The notes beneath the pieces were generated by a model. It worked only from the letters and a program-made list of their open reading frames with translations. It ran no database searches and had not been told where the DNA came from. A DNA stretch of 64,000 nt from Parabacteroides bouchesdurhonensis (GTDB lineage Bacteria > Bacteroidota > Bacteroidia > Bacteroidales > Tannerellaceae). How positions within the stretch are numbered: the stretch's first letter is position 1; every line of letters begins with the position of its first letter. Below are positions 55,401 through 63,589 of this stretch, piece by piece. The translations under genes and the position numbers were made by a program. The stretch lies in contig NZ_LT896588.1 of assembly GCF_900186615.1 (NCBI RefSeq), positions 2,313,339 through 2,377,338 of the forward strand, given 5' to 3'.

Positions 55401-55870
55401 CCAGATACCAATACATTCACTCCGGGTAGAGGAGAATCCATATCGTCCAATACCTTACCTATTATCTCTTTCTCCGGGCCAGATTGTTGCCGTCCTGGCA
55501 TCATTGTATTTTTACGAGAAATGTAAATTTGTTTATCATCTACAGTATAGGTATTATTTGTTCCTTCAAATAATTTGTCAAGTATTTTATCTACTGTCTG
55601 ATTCTCAAAATCTGCATTTACTTTTTTATTGGGATCTAGTACGCCTTCGTAAAAAAAGATCATGAATTCACTGTTTTTTTCTATTTCTTTGAAAACGTCT
55701 TTTACTGCCATGTTTTTTGCCTTTATTGTAAGTAGAGTTGATTGCGAATAGCTTTTGTTTGCCATACAGAAACTTATTCCAATCATTAAAAAAAGACAAG
55801 TTAACTTCATTATTCTATTAAATTTTGAATAAAGAGCGCATAATGAACTCTTACGAATGAAATTTATCAT
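52484..55870 (-). CDS. SusC/RagA TonB-dependent transporter with STN domain
   Basis: 1128 residues. After the signal peptide comes an STN domain (about 45-115: LLTIKAKNMAVKDVFKEIEKNSEF), which contacts FecR and makes it a signalling transporter. A CarboxypepD_reg-like domain follows (IIGKVLDDMDSPLPGVNVLV), then the plug with LVLVDGIERSLDLVDTEDIE and ILKDATATALYGVRGANGVI (SusC signature), and a large barrel ending in VSLGLNVNF. It imports a glycan oligosaccharide with its SusD, and its STN domain fits FecR-sigma control of the locus. Confidence 0.95.
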   Translation of the reverse strand: MINFIRKSSLCALYSKFNRIMKLTCLFLMIGISFCMANKSYSQSTLLTIKAKNMAVKDVFKEIEKNSEFMIFFYEGVLDPNKKVNADFENQTVDKILDKLFEGTNNTYTVDDKQIYISRKNTMMPGRQQSGPEKEIIGKVLDDMDSPLPGVNVLVSGSSRGVITDLDGTFTIRVKPSDKLEVSFLGLETQIVAVGNNTNLVIKLKPKSNELDEITVVAFGKQKKESVVGAISTVSLSDLRVPVGQISNSLAGQMAGIVAVQRSGEPGAGSDFWIRGISTFGPNTKPLVLVDGIERSLDLVDTEDIETFSILKDATATALYGVRGANGVILVTTRRGKEGKPNVSARVEYGILAPTKMPKMANAEQFMNVYNEVYADDNHGNIYYTPETIQKYLSGEDPDLYPNVNWLEEMYKDITTNQRINLNISGGGKMVRYYVGGSIYRENGIFNANSNEEYNPSMYYTKYNFRSNIDIDLTSSTVVNINLSTQYDNKNQPHADDNDGTSKIWSSSFTLIPIAFPQMYSDGTLAAAKSVVNPYNLLNKTGYQQIFHNNAQALIGITQDIGKLWSPLEGLSANIKFSWDAVHSSTIKRTKSPNTYFATGRDSEGNLEYTTVSEGSDYLSLSNVNSGSRTTYLEASATYSRVFNDIHRVGGLFLFYQREKLDEFPGSYENALPYRNQGIAARVTYGFKDTYFFESNIGYNGSENFAPGHRFGLFPSAAIGYLISNEKFFKPILPVVSMLKFKASYGLAGNDQISETKRFAFNATMQNHGSFNWGESGGTSYTGLSVGYPGNNNVGWEEAKKLNIGAEIEFFNSLKIQADYFNERRNGIFVERASVPSIVGVMVNPYLNLGQMKNQGVEFSVEYHKRIGEVDLSGRANFTFSRNIKLYDDAPAPKYDYMNPIGKPLRNNNRFVLVSAGYFKDEEDIANSPVQQYGEVRPGDRKFKDINGDGIVNDYDRVAMGYTDLPEINYGFGLSAVWKSFDISVFFQGVGNTTGVMDGNPINGFESDLFLTSNLYEDLALNHWSLANPDPDAKYPRLSSSRNENNKQLCTGKLYNASFLRLKNAEIGYTLPKSILKKMHMKNCRFYLQGVNLLTFAPFKLWDPEITNSQGATYPNMRTVSLGLNVNF

Positions 55871-55927
55871 ACATTTGTATAGATTTTAGGTTTTACAATT
55901 ATGGATTTGTTGGATTTAAAATCTCAG

Positions 55928-55958
55928 GACCGGATGATATTTGCGGTATTGTCCGGTC
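55928..55958 (-). terminator. Hairpin between the FecR and SusC genes
   Basis: GACCGGA (55928-55934) pairs with TCCGGTC (55952-55958), loop 17 nt. On the minus strand it is followed by CTGAGATTTTAAA. It may end or attenuate FecR transcription ahead of the SusC gene. Confidence 0.5.
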
Positions 55959-55989
55959 ATTTTTGTCATTATCTTATTTCAATTATAAT

Positions 55990-57171
55990 TTACTCATAGG
56001 CATTGTGATTTAAGGTTACTACGAATTGATTATCTCTTTGCTCTACAAGAATTGGAGCTGTCTGTTTTAGTCCATTTAAAACACGAGATAGATTGTCTTT
56101 TAGATCTAACTTTCCATAGCATATAAGTTTAGCAGCTTCCGGTTCTACCTGAATAGTTATTCCATAATAGCGAGACAATCGTTTTAATATTTCTCCCATA
56201 TTTTCACTCTTAAATTGGTAGAATCCATCTTTCCAGGAAATATAATCAGTTACATCTACTTCATGAATATTTATAGATCTTGTTTCCTCCGTATAAGTCA
56301 AACAGTTTTTAGGAGTAAGGTCTGACTGTTTATTATCAGCATGTACTTGTACAGAACCAGAAACTAGAACAACTGTGGCTATTTTGTCACTCTCATAAGC
56401 CATAACATTAAATTCTGTACCCGTCACGCGGACATCCATATTTTTTGTTCTTACAAAGAAGGGGGATCGTTTATCGGAATGTACATTTAGGAATATCTCT
56501 CCATCTACATAAATTTCCCGTATGTTTTTTTTAAAAGTTACCGGATATATTACACTTGTTCCGGAATTAACCCAAAGAATTGTACCGTCTGAAAGTTCCA
56601 ATGTTGAGCGTTTGCCTGTTGGAACAATCAATTGATTATATTTTTCTTCTTTTTCTTTAACTGGTGTTTCTTCATGAACTATTTTATCATTAACTTTTAC
56701 ATCTCCCCCTGTATTATATTTTACGTTAGCGGCTTCTCCTTCTAATGCAATCCTTTTATCATCGGTGAGTACAAGTTGGATTTCATTGTCATTGGATTTC
56801 TTTTTTAGTTTATCAGCAATTTTTCGGATTTCAGGATTTATCTTATATTTTGTTTCTTCTGAGAAGTGGTATCCAATAGCTAAAAAGATTAAAATACTAG
56901 CTGCAATACTAGACGCATAGATAAAAATGAGTTTTTTATTTTTTGATTGCCTTTGTTTTTGTATTAACCGTTTAGCCTCTTCTTTCCTTAATTCGGGATT
57001 TTCTTTCATGCCTTGAGTTTCTTTCCAGATAGCAAGGGACAGCATTTCAAACTCGTTCTCTCCTTCTTGAGTGTTCATATAAGACTTCAGTTTGTCTATA
57101 TCCTTACGCTGATATATACCAGATACTAACTTGGACAAAGGAGATTTGTTATCTATATGTTTATTTTTCAT
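55990..57171 (-). CDS. FecR family anti-sigma factor
   Basis: 393 residues. A cytosolic N-terminus (sigma-binding), a transmembrane helix at about 78-98 (LIFIYASSIAASILIFLAIGY), then the periplasmic FecR domain (QLIVPTGKRSTLELSDGTILWVNSGTSVIYPV, RTKNMDVRVTGTEFNVMAY). The DUF4974 C-terminal domain has DGFYQFKSENMGEILKRLSRYY. It receives a signal from the STN domain of the adjacent SusC and releases an ECF sigma factor. No sigma gene lies next to it; the candidate is at 47288-47866. Confidence 0.93.
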   Translation of the reverse strand: MKNKHIDNKSPLSKLVSGIYQRKDIDKLKSYMNTQEGENEFEMLSLAIWKETQGMKENPELRKEEAKRLIQKQRQSKNKKLIFIYASSIAASILIFLAIGYHFSEETKYKINPEIRKIADKLKKKSNDNEIQLVLTDDKRIALEGEAANVKYNTGGDVKVNDKIVHEETPVKEKEEKYNQLIVPTGKRSTLELSDGTILWVNSGTSVIYPVTFKKNIREIYVDGEIFLNVHSDKRSPFFVRTKNMDVRVTGTEFNVMAYESDKIATVVLVSGSVQVHADNKQSDLTPKNCLTYTEETRSINIHEVDVTDYISWKDGFYQFKSENMGEILKRLSRYYGITIQVEPEAAKLICYGKLDLKDNLSRVLNGLKQTAPILVEQRDNQFVVTLNHNAYE

Positions 57172-57295
57172 ATCTGCTTTTTGACTATTCTATAAATTAT
57201 ACAATGCAAAATAGAAGAGTAGGGAGATGAATTTGAACTTTAACATTTATTTTAATATCTATACCTGTTTATAGTGTCGATAGACTATTAATAAT

Positions 57296-57332
57296 AAAAA
57301 GCTACCCGTCTCACGACGAATAGCTTTTTATA
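57296..57332 (-). terminator. Terminator after the beta-helix lipoprotein gene
   Basis: AAAAAGCTA (57296-57304) pairs with TAGCTTTTT, with an inner CGTC/GACG helix. On the minus strand the U run is TTTTTATTATT. It separates this unit from the FecR gene. Confidence 0.85.
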
Positions 57333-57355
57333 CCTTGTGAGTTTTATATAAAGAG

Positions 57356-58891
57356 TTAATAATCTGTATTTTGAGGATCAAAATTGGTCCAGCCTTTCAT
57401 CCAGTTGTCTGCCTCGGAATCACTTTTGAAAGCTCCGATATAATCAACTTTATCAAAGAAAGGATCGCTCAACATGGCATCAGTAAACAAATCGGCATGT
57501 TCTACTAATGGGCTACCTGATTTAGGTCCATAATTCGGGGATGTTGCCAGACTGTTCGGTTGATTAAGACCAAGCTCTGCTATTGTATCGAAGTACTTAT
57601 TTCCCGTTTGATTCAAGAAGAAATCGTGTGAGAAGGAGATTTTGCCTGCTTCTTCATTCGTTCCGTCGGTTGAATACAAGTCTTTCCATGATTTATTTAC
57701 GTCTGAGCCTAAAACAGTCATTTGGGCAAAGTACAGGTTGTTGAGTTTCAGGTCGCCGTTAGTAGCCCATGTTTGGGTAGTACCTTTCTGATTATCTAAT
57801 AATATACCTACCGGATAGCCAATTGCTACAGAATTGAAACAATTCAGTTTGCTGTTACGGCGGATTTGCATGGCAGCTTGGAATGTTCCAGTTTTGGAAC
57901 CGTTGTTCGGGTTCAGGGTTCCGCCATTGATATAATCGGAAGTATTAGCAAAATCGGCTGCTTGTCCGATTGGACCTACAAAGGTAACATTGCTGAATGT
58001 ACAAGTAGTGAAAGGGTCTTTGGTTGAACCGTCGGCATCGTTATCCGATTCGAAGCCGTTGGACAAAGACGTATCGGCAATTTTAGGATGGCGTACACCT
58101 AATAGGAATTGTAATTTACCGGAGAAGCCGTTGTCTGTATCAAATTCATCATCCCAACCGTGATAAGCTACCAAATATTTACAGTTTACAGTACCACCGA
58201 ACCATTCGTAAGAGTCGTCGTTGGAGTATGATACCTGCAAATGGTCAACCTGTGTGCCGCTACCAACAGAACCAAAAGTAATTCCGTTTATTTCCTGGTC
58301 TGCCTTGAATGGATAACCGGCAAATTCAACACGTACATAGCTGATGATACCGGAATTGTCCGTGTCATCCTGACCACCGTACATTGTTCTCGGACCTCCT
58401 TCGATTTGTTTCTCTACGCCATTGTTCTTTGCCTTACCGCAGATGATTAATCCACCCCAATCACCTGGACGGCGAGAGCCTGGGACTTGTTCTGATGTCA
58501 TGACAATAGGAGCATCCGCCGTACCTTTAGCGAATAGTTTACCTCCACGTTCTACAATCAATGCAGCTTTTGTTTCTTTGTCACCTTTGATGATGGTTCC
58601 CGGTTCGATAGTCAGTTCCACTCCGTCTGCGACATAACACCATCCCTTCATGTGGTAAGTGCCTTTTTTCAACGTATATTTTCCTTTAGGCATTTCGAAT
58701 TCCTGTTCGCCATTACCCAGTTGGCTGATACTTCCATCTTCTGCTTTGAAAAGGATAACATCTTCCAGTTCGTTTTTCTCACCCGGATCTGTACCGGGGG
58801 CAGTACTGTTGCTGTCGTCACTACATGCTGTCATGGAGATAACGGTTGCTACCATTGTAAAGAATACATTTGCTAAACTAATCTTTTTCAT
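57356..58891 (-). CDS. Surface lipoprotein, predicted beta-helix, paired with TonB receptor
   Basis: 511 residues with a lipoprotein signal (Cys23 in MTACSDDS). The acidic +2 to +4 residues (SDD) match the Bacteroidetes surface-export signal for lipoproteins. Repeats such as IIKGDKETKAALIVERGGKLFAKG, ISYVRVEFAGYPF and LQVSYSNDDSYEWFGGTVNCKYLVAYHG suggest a right-handed parallel beta-helix. The DSYEWFGGTVNCKYLV segment is well kept in relatives I recall. Encoded 47 bp downstream of a TonB receptor, so it probably binds that receptor's ligand. Not a known enzyme. Confidence 0.72.
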   Translation of the reverse strand: MKKISLANVFFTMVATVISMTACSDDSNSTAPGTDPGEKNELEDVILFKAEDGSISQLGNGEQEFEMPKGKYTLKKGTYHMKGWCYVADGVELTIEPGTIIKGDKETKAALIVERGGKLFAKGTADAPIVMTSEQVPGSRRPGDWGGLIICGKAKNNGVEKQIEGGPRTMYGGQDDTDNSGIISYVRVEFAGYPFKADQEINGITFGSVGSGTQVDHLQVSYSNDDSYEWFGGTVNCKYLVAYHGWDDEFDTDNGFSGKLQFLLGVRHPKIADTSLSNGFESDNDADGSTKDPFTTCTFSNVTFVGPIGQAADFANTSDYINGGTLNPNNGSKTGTFQAAMQIRRNSKLNCFNSVAIGYPVGILLDNQKGTTQTWATNGDLKLNNLYFAQMTVLGSDVNKSWKDLYSTDGTNEEAGKISFSHDFFLNQTGNKYFDTIAELGLNQPNSLATSPNYGPKSGSPLVEHADLFTDAMLSDPFFDKVDYIGAFKSDSEADNWMKGWTNFDPQNTDY

Positions 58892-58938
58892 ATTCTCTCT
58901 GTTTAATTAAATAATAAATATGTTTTTATTTTGTGGTA

Positions 58939-61767
58939 TTACAAGTTGTAACTTAGAGTAAGGAAGAAGTTCCTGCCTGGTTTGTATTGTTTTGTAATTT
59001 GTTCACGCTCCTGAAGTGTATTGTTGGAATCGTAGAACTTAGGATACTGGATGAATGTCACTTTTTCTCCCAGCAGATTACGAACACTGGCTTTCACTTC
59101 CCATCGTTTGGCAAACTTCTTGCTGAAGTTCAGGTCGATGGTGTTGCGTGCCAGCTCGTAAGTATCAGGAAAATCGTTGTTCACAGAACCACCTTCCGTC
59201 ATGTCGGCGTTTCCCACTTCCATGATACGTTTTCCAATACGGTTGTACAAGGCGCTGGCGTTGATTCCGTAGCGATCATTTTGGTAGAAGAAACCTGTAT
59301 TAATAAGGTAAGGCGACTGTCCTTGCATGGGACGGTTTTTATCCTGGCTTCCTTTTTCAAAATGAACTTTACTATTGATATATGCCCCGTTGAAGTTCCA
59401 ACTGAAATCTTTCAGGCCAATGAAGTCCAGATTTTTCTTTATCTCAACTTCTACACCATAATTGTCGGCACTTTTGGCATTGACATAGGTATAAGTATAG
59501 CTTCCTCCGTTATCGATATAAGTCCATTCGATAGGGTTATCGAAACGTTTATAGAACAGAGCTACCGATACCACTTCATTAGGTGTGGGATAATACTCGT
59601 ATCTTAGGTCTACGTTCTGGATATAAGCCGGTTTCAGGTTTGAGTTACCCATTACGCTACTGAACAGATCGAAGTCGTAATAAACAGAACTGGACATTTC
59701 GCGAAATTCCGGACGATTTGCCGACAAACCGTAAGCCAGACGTAACTGATTCTGTTCGTTGAATTTGTAGCTGGTGTTCAATGATGGAAACAAATGGTTA
59801 GTCGGATAATTATACTTTTTGCTTTTCCAGTCTTTAATAGTTGTGTAACTGGTTAATTGCATCCGGTTATATTCATAACGTATGCCGGCATAGATATCTA
59901 ACTTCTCCACAGGAATATTTATTCCGAGGTAACCGGCTGCCAGAATATTATTTCCTTTGTAACTGTCACGATTATCGGTATCTTCATAGACATATAGCTT
60001 GTCGGCTCCGAAATATTGAGGGGTCAGGATTTCATTTACAATATCCATATACTCGAAACCGGAAGGTACATTTTGTATATTCCAGCGGTAAAAGAAAGCC
60101 CGGTTGTTATATGTACGATTACGATATTCGGCATAAGCACCAACTTTCAGAGCAGGGTGGAGGTTGCCAATGTTAAAATCATACTGGTAATTGAGCGCTG
60201 CCGAACCGATGTTTTCGTCTAAACGATAAAAGAAACGTTTCATTTCGTTTTGATCAATGTGCATTTCTCCTTCGTGTGAATCTCCGACGAAACCGTTTTC
60301 TTCACGGTTGATGATACGTCGGTCCGGCTGGTTCTTGTTGGCATAGGCATAACCAATGCTCCAGTCTAATTTGGAATTATCCCGATTGTGCGTACCGGTG
60401 AACTGTCCATTGTATGTAGTACGGCTACTATAGAAATATTCCTGTTGCTCCTGGATATATTCTCCGCTATTGAAGAGGATACCGTTACGGGTGGTATAGC
60501 GGCTTTGCCCAAGTTGGTTTACTATGTTTTTAAGTTCATATTTATCTTGGTCGTTTGGCATGAAAGTCAGATTGACCATCCCTCCCAGACGAATATCGTT
60601 ACTATATACATTATCTGTATATTTGTTTTTGTAATCCGATTGATCCTTCACTACATCATACAGGCTGTAACGGGCATTCAGCATATCCAATTGGCTTTTG
60701 TAAGCATTTGTATAATTTACAGCAGCGATAACGGCAAGACGTTTCCCATTATCCAGATCGAATTTGTGGCTAAGTGAAGCATTCAGGCGCAGGTCGGCAA
60801 CCGGAGTCTTGGTTTTGATAGCCCAATTGTTGTTGAATCCGTTATGAGTAATTTGATCGACGGCTGTTTTGTCGCTATTGTCTAAGCGGCTGGTATAAGA
60901 GCCTTCCATTTTACGCATGCCATTGTCGAAACCTAAAAAGTCTGTTCCACTACCCGGACTGTACATGAAATCACGGAAATGAGCCTGGTCATTTATACTT
61001 CCTCCTACTGAGAAAGAGAAACTGTTGTGATCCGGAACATCCTTTGTTTTTATTTTGATGAAACCACCGGAGAAATCGGCCGGAAGTTCTGGTGCAGGAC
61101 TTTTTACTACAATTATATTATCCATTTGAGAGCTTGGTATAATATCGAAGGAGAACGCACGTGAATCCGCTTCGGAACTCGGTACGGCACCGTTGTTAAT
61201 CCATACATTATTATACCGTTGTGCTAATCCGCGAACCATAACGAACTTGCCGTCAATGATAGAGATACCCGGAATGCGGCGGATTACTTCGGAGGCATCC
61301 CTGTCCTGTGTTCGTATGATTTGCTGGGCGGAGATACCGGATTGTACCAACAGACTGGCTTTGTTTGCTTTCAGTATTGCAAGGTCTGTATTTTGTCTCA
61401 TTTGAGCTACCACAACAACACCTTCAAGAGCAAGGCTTGCCTCTGTCATTTCTGCGTTCACTACTGTTTTTTGCCCTTTGCTTACAGTAACATTGTTTAA
61501 TTCGATAGGAGTATAGGATATATATTTGATGTTAATTTTATATAGGCCGGGTTTTATATTGGGAATAGTAAAATTTCCGTCTAAATCGGTTACGGCCCCT
61601 ATTGTAGTTCCTTCTAATTGTATGGTTGCACCCATTAAAGGTTCTTTGCTTGTTTTGTCGGTTATGTTACCTGTAATAGAACCTTCATTGTTATCAGCTA
61701 ATCCTGGAAGTGTGGAGAGTAGTAATAAGAATAAAAAGAAACAAGTCTTTTTGTAGATATTTTTCAT
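58939..61767 (-). CDS. TonB-dependent outer membrane receptor (non-SusC)
   Basis: 942 residues. Signal peptide, CarboxypepD_reg-like domain (GSITGNITDKTSKEPLMGATIQLEGTTIGAVTDLDG), plug (DASEVIRRIPGISIIDGKFVMVRGLAQRYNNVWINNGA, SPAPELPADFSGGFIKIKT), then a barrel ending in FFLTLSYNL. No STN domain and no SusD partner; the partner is the beta-helix lipoprotein downstream. The set resembles receptor pairs that in other Bacteroidetes respond to phosphate or metal limitation, but that parallel is uncertain. Transcribed from the 61768-61982 intergenic region. Confidence 0.88.
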   Translation of the reverse strand: MKNIYKKTCFFLFLLLLSTLPGLADNNEGSITGNITDKTSKEPLMGATIQLEGTTIGAVTDLDGNFTIPNIKPGLYKINIKYISYTPIELNNVTVSKGQKTVVNAEMTEASLALEGVVVVAQMRQNTDLAILKANKASLLVQSGISAQQIIRTQDRDASEVIRRIPGISIIDGKFVMVRGLAQRYNNVWINNGAVPSSEADSRAFSFDIIPSSQMDNIIVVKSPAPELPADFSGGFIKIKTKDVPDHNSFSFSVGGSINDQAHFRDFMYSPGSGTDFLGFDNGMRKMEGSYTSRLDNSDKTAVDQITHNGFNNNWAIKTKTPVADLRLNASLSHKFDLDNGKRLAVIAAVNYTNAYKSQLDMLNARYSLYDVVKDQSDYKNKYTDNVYSNDIRLGGMVNLTFMPNDQDKYELKNIVNQLGQSRYTTRNGILFNSGEYIQEQQEYFYSSRTTYNGQFTGTHNRDNSKLDWSIGYAYANKNQPDRRIINREENGFVGDSHEGEMHIDQNEMKRFFYRLDENIGSAALNYQYDFNIGNLHPALKVGAYAEYRNRTYNNRAFFYRWNIQNVPSGFEYMDIVNEILTPQYFGADKLYVYEDTDNRDSYKGNNILAAGYLGINIPVEKLDIYAGIRYEYNRMQLTSYTTIKDWKSKKYNYPTNHLFPSLNTSYKFNEQNQLRLAYGLSANRPEFREMSSSVYYDFDLFSSVMGNSNLKPAYIQNVDLRYEYYPTPNEVVSVALFYKRFDNPIEWTYIDNGGSYTYTYVNAKSADNYGVEVEIKKNLDFIGLKDFSWNFNGAYINSKVHFEKGSQDKNRPMQGQSPYLINTGFFYQNDRYGINASALYNRIGKRIMEVGNADMTEGGSVNNDFPDTYELARNTIDLNFSKKFAKRWEVKASVRNLLGEKVTFIQYPKFYDSNNTLQEREQITKQYKPGRNFFLTLSYNL

Positions 61768-61898
61768 ACGCTTTCTTTATATAAATTCTGCCGCAAAGAT
61801 GAAGTGGAAATATTACGAGGTCGCGACAGTGGTCAGACGAATTTTTTACAATTTTATTTCAAAAGAATGACAACTGTTTTTGTATGGTTAAATTGAAG

Positions 61899-61918
61899 AA
61901 TGACATATGTTTGTCATT
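61899..61918. promoter_or_regulatory. Inverted repeat AATGACA-TATGTT-TGTCATT
   Basis: Perfect 7-bp arms with a 6-nt centre, between the TonB receptor and the MORN-repeat gene. A further ATGACA lies at 61867. It resembles ATGACA-CTGT-TGTCAT at 19280. Confidence 0.45.
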
Positions 61919-61949
61919 AGTTTACAATCGTTTTGAAATGTCAGGAAGG

Positions 61950-61957
61950 TATTTTTG
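61950..61957 (+). promoter_or_regulatory. -7 box for the MORN-repeat gene
   Basis: TATTTTTG, 25 bp before the ATG at 61983. The nearest TTTG (61932) is only 14 bp upstream. Confidence 0.4.
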
Positions 61958-61982
61958 CACAAATCAATTCAGCAATATAATT

Positions 61983-62459
61983 ATGATAAAAAGAAAACTT
62001 CTTGTTGCATTGTTTTTAATAATGTCTGCTACGTACTGCTTTGCTCAAGATTTAGTATTAAGTGAAGGCCAGTATTATACGGACGAGTCATTAACGAGTC
62101 TTTATACAGGTCGCTATACCGAGTTTTATGATGACGGCATGTTAAAGATGGAGCTGTATTTACAGGATGGACGTCCGGAAGGAACTTATGTTATATACTA
62201 TCCGGATGGAAAAACCGCAGAAGTGCGAGCTTATTATAAAGGACAGTTTCATGGAGAATGGCGTACTTATAATGAACAAGGTGATCTGGTAGCGTTGGCT
62301 ACGTACCATGACGGACAAAAAGATGGGGCATGGCGTATCTGGAATGATAAGGGTGTCTTAAGATTTGAAATGTTCTATACCAAGGGTAAGAAGAGCGGTA
62401 TTTGGAGAACCTGGGATGATGAGGGTAATTTATTATCGGAAGAAAAACAAGGGAATTAA
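61983..62459 (+). CDS. Exported MORN-repeat (YwqK-like) protein
   Basis: 158 residues from the ATG at 61983, giving a clean signal peptide (KLLVALFLIMSATYCFAQ). The mature part is a run of about five MORN-like repeats: LYTGRYTEFYDDGMLKMEL, GRPEGTYVIYYPDGKTAEV, GQFHGEWRTYNEQGDLVA, GQKDGAWRIWNDKGVLRFE, GKKSGIWRTWDDEGNLLSEE. Databases often call such proteins YwqK-family antitoxins, but no toxin gene is near and it is exported, so that name is doubtful. It is probably periplasmic or surface-located; role unknown. Confidence 0.8.
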   Translation: MIKRKLLVALFLIMSATYCFAQDLVLSEGQYYTDESLTSLYTGRYTEFYDDGMLKMELYLQDGRPEGTYVIYYPDGKTAEVRAYYKGQFHGEWRTYNEQGDLVALATYHDGQKDGAWRIWNDKGVLRFEMFYTKGKKSGIWRTWDDEGNLLSEEKQGN

Positions 62460-62485
62460 GATTGGATATATTACAATTGAATTCC

Positions 62486-62917
62486 CTAATCTTTATCTTC
62501 GTTTCCAAAATCAAATTCAAAATCAAAGCCGTCATCAAGAAAGTCAGGATCAGTGAATTGTTCTAATTCTCGCCGATCTTTTTTGGTTGGACGTCCTAAT
62601 CCTTTTGCGCGATTAACAAAACCGGAGATTCGGTTCATTTCTAATATCTCATATTGATCCGGGGTAGTTACATTTTCCATAAAACCTGGAACTAATTTAG
62701 CTCCCATACGATTTTCCGTTAAAGCCAGTACTTTGAATGAATAAGTGACAGGAGGCTTACGAACTTGAATAATATCTCCTACTTTAATCATACGAGATGG
62801 CTTTACATTAACACCACTAACCATTATTCTGTTTTTCTTACAGGCTTCGGCAGCTATTGTGCGAGTTTTAAAAATGCGGGTAGCCCACATCCATTTGTCT
62901 ATGCGAACTTCGTCCAT
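62486..62917 (-). CDS. hslR: S4-domain RNA-binding protein (Hsp15-like)
   Basis: 143 residues. The S4 domain occupies the N-terminus (VRIDKWMWATRIFKTRTIAAEACKKNRIMVSGVNVKPSRMIKVGD). It is followed by a basic linker (GLGRPTKKDRRELEQF) and an acidic C-terminus. Hsp15 rescues stalled 50S subunits carrying nascent chains. 4 bp after pth, so one operon. Confidence 0.88.
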   Translation of the reverse strand: MDEVRIDKWMWATRIFKTRTIAAEACKKNRIMVSGVNVKPSRMIKVGDIIQVRKPPVTYSFKVLALTENRMGAKLVPGFMENVTTPDQYEILEMNRISGFVNRAKGLGRPTKKDRRELEQFTDPDFLDDGFDFEFDFGNEDKD

Positions 62918-62921
62918 GTTT

Positions 62922-63485
62922 TTATTTATTATTGAATTGGTTCATTGTGTTTTGTATACCTGCCAGACAGAAACTCTTTATTATTTCAGATGCTTGTTCC
63001 AACTTCTTTGGCATGATTTCTAATTCTTCCGGAGGAAATTTTCCAAGAACATAGTCTATTTGTTTACCACGTGGAAAATCATTACCTATACCGAAACGAA
63101 GTCTGCAATATTCTTGTGTATTTAATATTTGGGCTATGTTTTTTAATCCATTATGTCCGGCATCACTTCCTTTAGGTTTTAGACGCAGAGTTCCAAATGG
63201 TAGTGCAATATCATCTACTATGATTAATAGGTTTTCTACAGGAATGTTTTCTTTTTGCAACCAATAACGTACTGCATTTCCGCTAAGGTTCATAAATGTA
63301 TTAGGTTTCAATACAATCAATTCACAGTTCTTTATCCGTATACGGGCTATAGCTCCATAACGTTCTTCCGTAAAGTATGCACCTGCATCTTCTGCAAGTT
63401 TGTTTACTACGCGAAAGCCTATGTTATGACGCGTTCCCCAATATTCGGGACCTATATTTCCCAATCCGGTTATTAGATATTTCAT
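62922..63485 (-). CDS. pth: Peptidyl-tRNA hydrolase
   Basis: 187 residues; frees peptidyl-tRNAs that drop off the ribosome. Signatures: [22 protein letters not shown] with the catalytic His, [17 protein letters not shown], and [30 protein letters not shown]. The [13 protein letters not shown] segment is typical. Between rplY and hslR, the usual gene order. Confidence 0.95.
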   Translation of the reverse strand: MKYLITGLGNIGPEYWGTRHNIGFRVVNKLAEDAGAYFTEERYGAIARIRIKNCELIVLKPNTFMNLSGNAVRYWLQKENIPVENLLIIVDDIALPFGTLRLKPKGSDAGHNGLKNIAQILNTQEYCRLRFGIGNDFPRGKQIDYVLGKFPPEELEIMPKKLEQASEIIKSFCLAGIQNTMNQFNNK

Positions 63486-63589
63486 TGTATTTTTTATAAA
63501 AACAGGGGAGACTATTCTCGCGAATAAAGCTCCCCCTTAATTAACCAAAACCTTAACTATGAAAATATTTTTTCTAATATATAGAAATC

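Noticed and set aside
58987-59607. 206-aa plus-strand open frame
   Set aside because: Antisense shadow of the barrel of the TonB receptor gene.
61983-62459. Toxin-antitoxin module (YwqK-type antitoxin)
   Set aside because: No partner toxin adjacent and the protein has a signal peptide; MORN repeats explain the name match.
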